NCBI GenBank assembly: GCA_946800325.1
Contig: OX326961.1
Span: 10,972,215 to 11,036,214 of the forward strand
DNA from: Luzula sylvatica
Lineage: Eukaryota > Streptophyta > Magnoliopsida > Poales > Juncaceae
Direction of reading: 5' to 3'
Length of the DNA: 64,000 nucleotides
Below the pieces are notes generated by a model. That model saw only the letters and a program-made list of their open reading frames with translations, was not told the origin of the DNA and made no database searches. The translations under genes and the position numbers were made by a program. Shown piece by piece: positions 12,240-22,775 of this stretch; position 1 is the stretch's first letter, and every line of letters starts with the position of its first letter.

Positions 12240-12533
12240 AGATGCATAAAAAAGCGAACACTTTTATTGAGACGTAGAATCACTACAACATTTCAGGATA
12301 TCACCGAACACTTGTACAAGTTTTTTAGTTACTCTAATATATAGAGTAACTAAATAGCTTGTACAAGTTATACATGTTTTTTGCTTGTAAATATCTAACA
12401 TTTGGATTGCATCAAGATCCGTGCAAGTTATTATTCTAACCCTCCCGTAACACCCTCCCGTTACTTGGTTATTTCCGTCCAAAAGAATAGCATCTCTCTC
12501 TCCCTCTCTCACCTGTCTCTCCAAGGAGGTTTC

Positions 12534-12677
12534 ATGGCTACTCTCCCTCCTCTCTCCGTGATGTCCATAGGCGGCTCCTTTATCTCTCATCAGACAATTT
12601 TCCATGGCAAGTTTCATGCTCTTCTCCCTCGTCAGACGAAGAGGGATTTATCTTGGATAGTTGTTGATCGCGTGTAG
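12534..12677 (+). other. 47-codon ORF in the CACTA element, possible captured first exon
   Basis: The frame starts MATLPPLSVMSIGGSFISHQ and continues with Ser-, Leu- and Arg-containing sequence to a TAG. It is preceded by a CTCTCTC-rich leader typical of plant 5' UTRs. The composition (Met-Ala start, few acids, several Ser and Arg) would suit the beginning of an organelle transit peptide, but I do not recognise the gene. It may be the captured start of a host gene or chance. Confidence 0.3.
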
Positions 12678-13066
12678 GGGCTCCACTCCGGTGGAGAGGA
12701 TTCTCTCTCTCGGAGAGTAAAAAGGACGATTTATGACTGTCTCTTCGAAGAAAATCTGTTCTATTCGCCTAAAGTTTGTTCTAGGAGGTGAGTTCATCTT
12801 TTTTTGGGTCTAGGGTTTGTGAATTTGTGGTGGAGAATTCGTTATTGTGATTAATTGGAAATTAATTGGGTTTTTTTTTTCTGAAATTTTACTTCGGGAT
12901 TGATGCGATCACAATATTAATCTGAAATTTTCTGAAGGTGTGATTAATTGGGAATTAATTGAAGTATTTCATCTAATGTTATTATGAAATTAGGAATAAT
13001 TGTTGTGTGTTCTTCAAATTTCTGCAAGAATGCATTATATATTTTATTATGTATTTCTTTTTAAAG

Positions 13067-13183
13067 GTTGAAGAGGCTGTGGAAGGCTTGAGTAGCGAAA
13101 TATTGATGATACGAGCAATGGGTGATAGAGCTGGTGCAAAATCACTTCTCCAAAGCCATGCAATCATGACTCAATCAATACTT
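13067..13183 (+). pseudogene. Captured exon of a Nudix hydrolase 3 / DPP III-type gene
   Basis: After a plausible acceptor (TTTTTAAAG at 13058-13066) the plus strand reads VEEAVEGLSSEILMI, then GDRAGAKSLLQSHAIMTQ. From memory of the family, this order (an EAVE.LS.EIL.I helix, then GD.AA..LLQ.....MTQPL) matches the extreme C-terminus of plant Nudix hydrolase 3, which carries a dipeptidyl peptidase III domain. Only this stretch is present: the frame continues into unrelated sequence and stops, and the catalytic parts of either domain are absent. It is a fragment picked up by the CACTA element, with no expected enzyme activity. The identification rests on about 35 residues. Confidence 0.55.
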
Positions 13184-15219
13184 TTTAGGTTTTTACAGGA
13201 TCAATTTTGTTAATTTAATTTCTGTTGTTGATTATTTTAGGGGATAATGCAATGGAGCATGCAGGTATTATGAGTCAAGCTCAAAAGAATACTGCATATC
13301 AGATACATCCAACTCGACAAACCCTAATTTTCTTTATATACTGAAACAAATAATTGACTAGCGGAAGGAATTCCTTTTTTTGAAGCATAATTTTTTTTTA
13401 TGTAGATACCAACAAGCTTCAAATACATAAGAAGTAAGCTAGACTAGAACAAAGGCGAACTGGAAGACGCCGCAATTTGATTTTTTTTTTTTTTTACGTG
13501 TACATATGTAAATATGTATTCATGAGATTGTGTATTGAAATGTGAGATTATATCGAATGTGATTGTGTATTCAAATGTGAGATTGTATCGAGTGTGTATG
13601 AGTACAAAATGTGTATTGTATGTATATATATTGAAATATGAGATTGTTTATGAAATGGATGTATCCAATAACCAAAATTATGTACCAATTTGCAAATATG
13701 AGGTCATATATTTGTGTACCAGAATTGCAACTTTATGCTTTCATAATGCATAAAGGTAACTCCAACAATTTTAAGATGGTATTGGGATGTATATTTATGT
13801 ACAATACTACTTATTGTGCTTACTTTTTAAATTCATTCAAAAGCTCTAATAAATAAATTCACAAATATGAAAAACAAATGGCAATTGCCAAATACTAATT
13901 TACATTATTGAAAACAAATATATACAAACAAGTTAATCGGTTTCGCCTCTTCGAATTTCGCACATGCCACTTGAACAAGTATAACATACTCCATCATCAT
14001 CATCACCATCATAAATGTGAAAACTATCCTTGGCAAGACGAGTATTCTTAGCGGCAACGATCTCGACAATATAGACACTATGCCCGCTTGACACCTGGCC
14101 TTCTAGTGTATAAAATATATATGTCAATAAAAGAATGAATAAAGCATAAATATAGAATAAAAAATAATGAAGAAGTGCAAACTGTAAAGTTTACCTTAAC
14201 AAAACTTTTTGATAAGCAATGAATGCAGGTCATGGTTGAAGAACGACTGCTTCAAGAGAGTTAACCACTCATCTCATATCCACTTGTGTGTATCCATTTG
14301 TCCTATATATAACTCATGCGTGTATATATAAACTACACAATATAGCCTAATAAAATTAAATTAATTTGTAATTAAGAGTCTAACAAACAGTAATTTGCCC
14401 CAATCATCTCTAATAAACCCCCATAGAGCTTAATAAACCCTAATTAGCCCCGCTCATCACCCAATTCATCAAAACTAACCCCAATAAATTCAAAATAGCC
14501 CCATTCAACACCATATCAATTAAATTGACTGTTAACGACATCAATTAATACCTGATTCATCCAAAATTAGGCAATTTAGACAAAATTAATCCAAACTCAA
14601 TAAAATCAGCACTAATTTTATTGAAACTGAACATTTTACAAAAGCCGAAATTGAATGCCATCATGGAGATGCTGTCCATTTTGCAAAAAGTTCAATCTTG
14701 AAACTATTTCTCACTAGTTAAATCAAATACTGAAACAATTATTACCTCTGACATTTGGGCATGTTCGAAATCTGAAAATAGAAAAGTAAATATCTTCGTG
14801 ATGTGACCAAAACTGGTTCTGGACAAGGAAGTACAATCATTCTTTCACCACACCCTCAGGACAAGGAAAAGTGAAAGCATATAATGCTGCTTGAATATGC
14901 TGTCAGAGTAAGGGTTCATCCATCGTCTCCTTTAGAGAGAGAGCCGTCGGCCCGAGAAAGGAACATCGCTTGGGAGAGTTGGTCTGAGGTCGTCGCTCGA
15001 GAAAGGAGCCCGCGAGAGTCGAGAGAGGAGCTTGCGTGAGGAAGGTCTACGGGAGAGTGAAGGTTTTGACGGAGAGTAAAGTTTTGACGGAGTCTTTCCC
15101 CTAATCGTTTACTTAACGGAGCGTGTGTTATTTTGCAACCTCGTCACAAATCCTGAGGTAGATCCGAGGGTTAAGAACTTACAAGCAAAATACAAGCATA
15201 ACTTACTTGTACAAGTTTT

Positions 15220-15224
15220 TTAGT

Positions 15225-15268
<44 letters not shown>

Positions 15269-15427
15269 TTAAGCAACCCGCTCAGAAATCCCCCAAATAT
15301 ACCCGCACTAACAAATTATTGATTCAATTTCCAAATTAAACCATCACAATCATTAATTGCTCAATGATTACTTCCAATTTTGTGCTATGCGGGTTGATTG
15401 CGGGGAGATGTGTGCGTGGTGCACAAC

Positions 15428-15500
<73 letters not shown>
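15220..15500. repeat. Two (TA)n microsatellites
   Basis: TA dinucleotide runs at about 15228-15264 and 15430-15500 lie inside the CACTA element. The first directly follows an internal copy of ACTTGTACAAGTTTTTTAGT, a motif also found at the left end of the element (12309). Confidence 0.85.
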
Positions 15501-15503
<3 letters not shown>

Positions 15504-16252
15504 AAATTCAACAATAATAAAATAATACAAATAATATAACAAATATCACATAATTCAAAAACAGAACCAATAATACAAAATAATACAAATATTCAAATAA
15601 ACAATACATAATACAAATAATACAAGCAATACAAATATGGAAATTATGAAAATGCTACATCATCAAAATAAACACATATGGAACTTGTCACGCGTCATCT
15701 CGATCAGGCTTGCAAATGAGCATAAATTGCAAAAAAGATCATTCCTTTTATAATTTAGAACCAACTCTTATTTGTCACAACCGCTTAATTCAACACATCT
15801 TTATACAAATTATCGAAAGCAAAATAAATATAATTGACAAAATTAACTAACCTGGCCAACGTATACTGCCAGCACATCTCATGTCGAAGCCAATTCCAAC
15901 AACTACAAAATAAACAAACTAAAATCAAATAATTAACAATCATCTAGAAATGATCCGAAAAACCTAAATTACAAACCTTAACCCTAATTACTAACAGATA
16001 TAAATTAAAATCCAAAAAAAAAATCAATTAACAAAAAAGTACCCGTCGATGCGAAATGGTTCTCACACGTTCATGAGATGAGGCGACGCGAACAAACCTT
16101 CAGTTAAACTTGACCCTTACCAGATCAAAGCTGCAATGAAATCGATGAACTCATCGGTATATGACTGTCCCAGCTCATCTTCGCCTACAAAACCAAAGCC
16201 TTAGATTTAGAACCAAATTGGAGACGATTAAAAAATATTAATACATACAAAC

Positions 16253-16465
16253 CTTTTTGTTTTCTGAGCCTCACATTCTCCTCCTCCAAGCCAGAAATTT
16301 ATTATCCAGATCATTTGCATAAACCTTTAATGAAACAAATATTAATAAATCTCAAATTATGAATTGAAAAATTAATGGGGTTAAATTGAAAACAATACCT
16401 GCTTCCTAGCTCAAGATCAAGCTGCTGATTCTCGATTCTTAATCATCCTTTCTAGCCTTCTTTTG
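16253..16465 (-). pseudogene. Captured bZIP transcription factor exons (group A-like)
   Basis: Two adjacent exon-like pieces are seen on the minus strand. The first (16465 to 16399) encodes ERMIKNRESAA followed by ARKQ and then a GT donor; this is the DNA-binding basic region, with the invariant N-x7-R spacing started by KNRESAA. Two codons that are Arg in the family are TGA here, exactly what CGA-to-TGA decay gives. The second piece (16324 to 16253) lies after an AG acceptor, encodes YANDLDNK and then, in a shifted frame, LEEENVRLRKQK, the leucine zipper start, and ends at a GT donor. The basic region and exon boundaries fit AREB/ABF/ABI5/FD-type bZIPs. Stops and a frameshift make it a pseudogene. 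Confidence 0.7.
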
Positions 16466-17029
16466 GAATTAATAACCGGCGACAAATTGAAACTAAATTA
16501 TGGCATTTGTACTTTTATCGCTACAACCGGTCCATCTCAAGTACACCCTTTATATATCTCGTAATAAGCAAACAATAAATTAATAAATCTATTAATTATA
16601 TATGTAATTAATAAATAAATAAAAAAATGGTCTCGAACCCTCCTTGTCACAATCCCAAATTATGGACTTTTTTTAATTTTATTCTCGCCTTCTTTTCACA
16701 ATCCCAAATTAATATTTTCCAAATATCTCGAACCCTCCTTGTCAGACTCAAGATCGATCACTCAGAATTAATTCTTTTCTTCTTTCTCTCTCTGTCCTAA
16801 TCCGTTTGCAATGGTCTGTGCCCACTGATCACGCGATGCGCATCAAGCTATAGCTAGAAAATAAACCAGAAAAGAAATAAACAAATCTAATTCAGCCAAC
16901 GAAGACCGAAGAAACGACCTGCAAACTGCACTGAATCATGCACAAATCAAAGACAAATCAAACAAAAACGAATAACACAACTAACTGAGAGAAAACAATC
17001 GAAGCAAAAAACGATTACCTTCACCTGAG

Positions 17030-17200
17030 CCGAAAACCGCGCGAACCCTAAAAATCGCTGTGCTCGTCGGCCGCGCAAACCCGAGAAATGGACGTGCTCG
17101 TCGGACGCGCAAACCCCAGGAACCGCCGTGCTCGTTGGGTTGGCCGCACAAATGCCAAAAATCGCCTTGCTCGTCGCGCGCAAAACCCCTAGAAATCGCT
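17030..17200. repeat. GC-rich tandem repeat, about 40-bp unit
   Basis: Four imperfect units contain AAAACCCxAGAAATCGCC-like text followed by GTGCTCGTCGG and a GCGCAAAC boundary. They create long open frames on both strands that have no protein character. The tract lies inside the CACTA element. Confidence 0.7.
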
Positions 17201-17280
17201 TCTTCTGTGACCGCAGAAAGAAGAGAGCTTGTCGAGCAGAACAGAAAGTGAGGAGAGAGAAAGAATTGGCCTCTTACATG

Positions 17281-17334
<54 letters not shown>

Positions 17335-17477
17335 GGGCGGGATGAGGGTTAGGGTTAGGGTTTAAGAGGGGAAGACGGGATGAGGGCGCGACAGAGAGGG
17401 AGAAGGAGAGGGGGCTGTGAATGTGGGAAGAGAGAGAAGGTCTGGCGGGGGGGGGGGGGGGGGGTGGTTATATCTAA

Positions 17478-17672
17478 AACCCTAAGCGAATCAGCGACGG
17501 GCCGTCGCAAATCTTCAGCGACGGGTTTATAATCAGCGACGGGCCGACGGTGAAATTTCAGTATTAGCGACGGGCCGTCACTAATTAAAACCGTTGGTAA
17601 TAGCTTTCTGCGACGGCCCGTCGCAGAAACCTCGTTTTATTAGCGACGGCCCGTCGCTGAAGCTCTTCCCCC
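17478..17672. repeat. CACTA subterminal repeat array
   Basis: At least six copies of GCGACGGGCCGTCGC or half-sites of it (AGCGACGGG, GACGGCCCGTCGC) occur in both orientations within the last 220 bp of the CACTA element. In this superfamily such subterminal repeats bind the transposase; here that role is inferred. Confidence 0.75.
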
Positions 17673-17703
17673 CTCGTTGATACCCAGATATGTTGTAGTG
17701 AAT

Positions 17704-18725
17704 CTGTAAAAACGGTCCATTTCAGTAAATCATGTTTTATTTTATATATTTTAGAGCAAGAACCGTTCGAATTGTCCAACAGCCGGATTTCTTGAACAAT
17801 TCAAACCGTTATTGCTTTTATAAAACATTTATCCTTTTATACATCATCGGCAAAAGTAAAGTTGGTATTTGGTTTTCGTTTTTTTAATCGTATTCCTTTT
17901 TGTTTTGATATTTCGTATTTAAATTTCGCATTTATTTTTGTATTTGTATTGTTTATTTGTATTTGTATTCACATTTTTTTCTATATTTTTATTTGTGTTT
18001 CTATTTTCCAATTTGTAACATAATTTTAATTAACATGCAGACCCTAATTATTTTAAAGTGTTATTAATTATTATCTCCAAACCCTGAAATAATTCGAAAT
18101 TATTGTTTCATTACTATTAATTATTTTTAAAATAATTTTAATTGACAGGTAAACCCTAATTATTTAAAATTATCATTAATTATTATTTTCAATAATAAAA
18201 TATATTCTTTAATTATCATTATTAAGTATTATTTCCATAGCCCTTATTATTTCCAAATACTAAAATATTAGTATTCTTTTCACAAAACCATAATTATTTG
18301 TATTCGCATTTATTTTGTAACACTCTCGCTCGTCGCTACGGTTTTGCTACGGTTGGCGAACATCAGGCGATTGTCGGCTCCATTAAACTCTCGCGCGGCT
18401 TCTATCTTGCTCTCACTCATTGTCTCCTTTCGCATTATCTCTCTCCTTTCTCGCTCGTCGTTGCCATCACTAGGGTTTCGCTGGCTTGCAGAAATAAGAA
18501 AAAACACACCACGGCTTAAGAGAGAGGAGTACATGCTCGAGCGTGATCGAACGTCTGTAATAACACATGATAAATAAGAAAATTAGACAACAAAGACAGT
18601 GAAAGCGTGGACGTCTGTAAAAACGGGAAATCCAGTAACATTAGGTTTATTTTTAAATAGGATGGTTTACTTTACAAAAGAAGTAAGTAAATAGATATCA
18701 TATGTGTTGGTGCCTAATAGAGCTT
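17704..18725. other. Second tandem-unit remainder and gene-free DNA
   Basis: 17704 to about 18020 is the remainder of the tandem unit whose first copy is at 11767-12239. After that come short ACCCTAATTATTT-type repeats (18035-18300). A moderately GC-rich stretch (18300-18580) has no convincing coding frame on either strand. Confidence 0.55.
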
Positions 18726-19500
18726 ATAATCAAATGTTTTGACTAGTTCGGCATCCACATCCACATCATATGCCTTCTTCAAGTGCGTTTATAATTACTA
18801 TTTTTGGCGGCCTTGTTTTTTTCAGGAAGATGTGTCTATTTCGTTCCAACCAAATTTGTCAATTAAAGGCCATCCATACCATCTTACATTGTTTCCTTGT
18901 ATTTTTCGTTTCCTTGCCGGTGGTCCCAAGTTTCGTTTTACCTCTTGCAAAGTACACAAGTTCGCATGCGTGGCCAACCCTTCTTAGCAAGGACGCATGT
19001 CGTATTGATCTTGGTGTGTGATGCCGCCCAATGAAAGAACCGGACTTTTAAAGGCGTTCTTGTATTCCAAATGTGTTTTTCCATACGTTCTTTATTCCCG
19101 GGCTTCTTTTGAACTTATACACCGATTTGGAGGAGTATTTTTGGGATCTATCCCATATCCAAGTTGTTTCGTTTGAAACTGAGTGTTTTGATGTTGAGAT
19201 TTCATATGGGCAATGTTTTGGCTAGATCCTTAACGAAAAATGATGTTGAGTTTGCAAGAATTTGTTTGATATCAAGCTTCCTTAGGAATTTTTGAAGTTA
19301 AGCATCATTCATTGTTTGGAAGTGCAGGAGTTCTGAACCCCCATTCTTCTTTGGGCGACAAATCGTGTCTCATTTTATTAGGTTTTTTTCATTTTGGTGA
19401 GTTCCTTTTCCGGACCATACATTCGTGACCCATACCGGTAACTTTGAAGTTTGCATGAGAGATTGGTAATTCGTTTAAGGTTGCCTTGGCCAAAGTTAAG
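18725..19500 (-). pseudogene. 3' fragment of a LINE (reverse transcriptase zinc-binding region)
   Basis: The minus strand, read across several frameshifts, gives VLAKKGWPRMRTCVLCK, then MVWMAFNWQIWLERNRHIF followed by LKKTRPPKIV. In plant LINE ORF2 proteins the zf-RVT region near the C-terminus has exactly this succession: a short CxxC segment after an LxxxG motif, then a tryptophan-rich segment ending WxERNxRIF. Stops and frame changes show it is dead. The polymerase domain would lie to the right but is not recognisable beyond about 19500, so the copy is 5' truncated, as is usual for LINEs. Confidence 0.65.
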
Positions 19501-19619
19501 AATCACACATACAAGAAAAAAATAAAAACCAATTTAATCATCAATTATGTGATTTATTTCACAATACCAATATAACTACATTTACAAACGAAAAAAAAAA
19601 TTGAGAAAACTCGTATGCC

Positions 19620-19720
19620 CTCCATTTATTGACTTCAATGTGACTTGAACTTACAACCTCTCACGACATATGAATTTTTTTTTGTCTCACACACAATCAA
19701 TTGGGATATGGATCCATTGG
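19620..19720 (-). mobile_element. tRNA-derived SINE-like copy 2
   Basis: The minus strand reads CCAATTGATTGTGTGTGAGA (box-A-like) and, after an A-rich spacer, GAGGTTGTAAGTTCAAGTCA (box-B-like). The order and spacing match the copy at 11254-11356. Confidence 0.45.
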
Positions 19721-19739
19721 CACAATTACATTTAGAAAA

Positions 19740-20640
19740 TCTCACAAGACATAAATTTATATTTTTGATTCAAAGAATGAGTAATTATTTCTAATATTGA
19801 CATCATATTGCCTTCCGACAGAGATTTCATGCCTCGTGTTTGCTGTGTGGCATAAGAAAATAAAACATTTCAACTTAGTCTAATAAATATGCATATGTAT
19901 TATTGAGAAGCATACTTAAATAAACTAGAGCTCATATTCTCAATTCATTTTTGTTAACTTGTAATGCAGATGTATTAATTTGTAGTATCATCAACCTCCG
20001 GAAGCAAGAATGAACATGCAACTAAAAATATACAGATTTCTGCAATTAAATTCAGGCATGTATAAAAAACTGCACAAGTGAATGTCTCATCATGATTACG
20101 ATACCAACTCCAACTTAATTCAAAAATTCAATAACAATTGTGGTTAGTTACTGCCATCCCACAGTATTCATATTTTCATAATTCTCTGATTGCGATATAT
20201 GAATTTAGATAAATTGATTTAGAAAGCGACAAACATAGGCATAGGGACCGTACATACATGATTTATTATAGTGAGATGATTTAGATTGTGATTTGAGGAA
20301 TAAGCAGATTGAGTTTGAAGATGAATGTCACATTCTATAACAGATAATACACGGGCGAGAAATTGCTATAACTTATGTTCGATCATGTTTATACATGAGA
20401 ATTTGGGAGCATTTGGCTAAAACTAGATAGTTGAGTGAGTGAAGGCGAATATGGAGACATAGGGAAGAATAAGGTGATGGGTAGTTTTTGTCATTTCCGC
20501 TATTATTTCCAAATGAAGGAAGGAAAACATATTCCTGTGATTTATTTCTAAAACGGACTTAATTGTCCGTGTACTGGACGTGTACATTAATCTCTTGATT
20601 AGCTCAAGCATAATGAAATATCAATGATCAATTTTGTTAA
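19740..20640. other. AT-rich intergenic DNA, no gene seen
   Basis: No recognisable protein, RNA gene or transposon end is visible. Confidence 0.6.
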
Positions 20641-20756
20641 GCCCAAATAATTAGGAAGGTAATTTAAGAAGCAAATAATTTGGGAAGTAATTTAAGGACC
20701 AAGTAATTTGTGGAGTAATTTAAAGATCAAGTAATTTATGAAAGCAATTTAAGGAC
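20641..20756. repeat. Short minisatellite, about 30-bp unit
   Basis: Four imperfect copies of a unit of the form AAGTAATTTGGGAAGTAATT plus AAGGACC lie in tandem. The following GA-rich stretch (20760-20990) has no clear gene, although short frames cross it. Confidence 0.6.
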
Positions 20757-21557
20757 ACAAAGAAACATGTATGAGAGAGGGGACGGACACGAGTGTGTTC
20801 TTTGAATCGCCCAGAGAAAGAAGAGAGACCGGGAGAGAAGCGACATTGAGAGAAGGAGGGTTCACGTGCGGCATATTAGCGAGGAGAGAAGGAAAGATAG
20901 AGTATGGGGTCCGTCAGAGGGGAAGGGTTCAAGGACATCATTTTTTTTGCAGTGACCACGGTCCTTCATCAAAATAGATCAACGGTCCAGATACATATTC
21001 TAAATCACGAAGCAGCAGTCGAAAATATTTATACTTTGGATTTGTTGGTGTCATGTGTGCGTATTGATAAATTTTATGGCATAGAGGAATATTTTCATGA
21101 CCAATTTGTCTTAAGTAATCTTTCCATCACTGTTGAGTTCGACATCGGTAAAAATCTCTTTGACAAATTTTCTACAGACCGATCTTATGTATAACAGTTG
21201 GAGTACGCAAAGAAAGCTAACCCTAATCCAACAATTATTCCTTATCATTGAAGTTGATAGAAAAAATACTTTTTTTCACGTATGTGTAAATTATCCTTTT
21301 TGGTAGAATTGTTATTTTGGGTGTGGTAAAACTATTTATATATTATATATTTGGATTGTGAACATGACCAAATATAGAAATTAATTTTATATAGAACGTT
21401 GTGCATCAACCGATCATTCAAATTGGAAACCAGAAGTCATATTTTTATTGAACGTTGTGCTTGTGCATCAACCTCATTAACATATATTGATAACTAGTAA
21501 GATATCCGCGAGTTTCAACACTTAACTTGTATTAAATTGACATAGTTATTTCAACCA

Positions 21558-21640
21558 GCCAATGGACTCGTGGCTTAATGATTGGGTGTGAGAAAAAATT
21601 ATAAACAAAGATCTTGGTCAGTATTAAGCTTGATTGATAA
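21558..21640 (+). mobile_element. tRNA-derived SINE-like copy 3
   Basis: The plus strand reads CCAATGGACTCGTGGCTTAA followed by TGATTGGGTGTGAGA, the same start and box-A-like region as the copies at 11.3 and 19.6 kb. The expected box B is decayed. Confidence 0.4.
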
Positions 21641-21864
21641 AAAATATATAAATGCTGAGGTTAGTGTAATAAGAATAATTATTAATCAAAATCAATTAGA
21701 AAATTTTACATTGTTATCATTTAAGTAATTCTGGAAAAATAGTGTGTTAGGACCGAGCAAATTGTGCAATTGACATTCAGGATGTATCTATTAACTTAAA
21801 TGATCACCTCTTCCGTCTTATTAATTGAATTATTTATTTGATCCAACCAAACTTTGGATGGACG

Positions 21865-22767
21865 CAGACCCGGCCCTGGGCATTGGCCTAGTTGACACGC
21901 GCCACAGGCCTCCACAAAATCCATAGGCCTCCATATATTCAATGACTCCATTAACATACATTTAATATTAAAAATATTACCTAATATATTTAAGAACTAA
22001 TGAAAGAACTGCAGTCCTGTCTTTTAGTAGTCAATATGAGCCTTATATTTATAAAGCAATGGTAGCCACAAATTCGAAATAGAACGTGGCGAGACTAAAC
22101 TAAAATTGTAGTTCCGGATATAAACTTGCCCTTTGGTTTTTTGGGCTTTCACCTGTCCATTCATTTATATATATTATTTTTTTGACAGATAGCCTGTAGG
22201 CACATTTATATCTTTTTACTTTTTGTTCTTTGGATGTTTGAATTATTGTGGCAGTGATTAGTTAGTTTTTATATTAAATAACTTCGATTCTGGGTACTCA
22301 ATACCCTTTAATGCATCAAGGTTAGTAATTGAGACGACCCGCTAAACACAAATAGTTATGCAGAAATTCTATTAAGCTGTATCAAATAATAAATTTGCCT
22401 AAAAACCTTTAAGCAAATTATAATAATAATAATAATTATTATTATTATTATATCCTAAGTTTTTCGAAAATCGCAGAGCACGATTCCTTGATTCGTGTTC
22501 ATTCTTTTACGCATGTATCCTTGACGCACGAGCTACTCTACGCACACACAAAATTCAGGATTCAATCCTTTCGGCATAATTCGAGTAAATTATAGAACTT
22601 TTCAGCAAAATTTGAGCAAACTCAAATTAGTTTTCAGCAAAATTAAAAAAAATCCGTATTTTTTTAATAAGAGATTTTCAACACAATTGAAAAATGTTTA
22701 TTCTTTTAATTTTAAAGTTTCGTGATAATAATTGCCATATGTCTCCAAAAATACAGGACCGAGCCTA
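21865..22767. mobile_element. Non-autonomous hAT element (CAG-CCCGGCCCTG ends)
   Basis: The left end reads CAGACCCGGCCCTGGGC and the reverse complement of the right end reads TAGGCTCGGTCCTGTAT, so the ends are related but decayed. The flanks carry a perfect 8-bp duplication, GATGGACG (21857-21864 and 22768-22775). The 903-bp interior has no transposase frame. An (AAT)n/(ATT)n palindrome lies at about 22420-22452. Confidence 0.65.
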
Positions 22768-22775
22768 GATGGACG

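Larger units (their letters stand above)
12281..17700. mobile_element. Non-autonomous CACTA (En/Spm) element with captured host exons
   Basis: The element starts CACTACAACATTTC and ends GATATGTTGTAGTG, giving 14-bp inverted ends with one mismatch. It is flanked by the 3-bp duplication AAT (12278-12280 and 17701-17703), as expected for CACTA. Length is 5,420 bp. The right subterminal region is packed with GCGACGGGCCGTCGC motifs. On the left, ACTTGTACAAGT occurs twice near the end and once more internally at about 15205. I find no transposase. Inside are host gene pieces (13067-13183 and 16253-16465), GC-rich tandem repeats, a (GA)n run (17286-17332), a poly-G tract near 17445 and two long (TA)n tracts. 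It resembles a gene-capturing, Pack-type CACTA. Confidence 0.85.

Noticed and set aside
16947..17352. Several overlapping frames on both strands
   Set aside because: Produced by GC-rich tandem repeats of about 40 bp and a (GA)n run inside the CACTA element.
17347..17363. Telomere-like AGGGTTAGGGTTAGGG
   Set aside because: Only about three units, and not the usual plant TTTAGGG throughout; too short to be an interstitial telomere.
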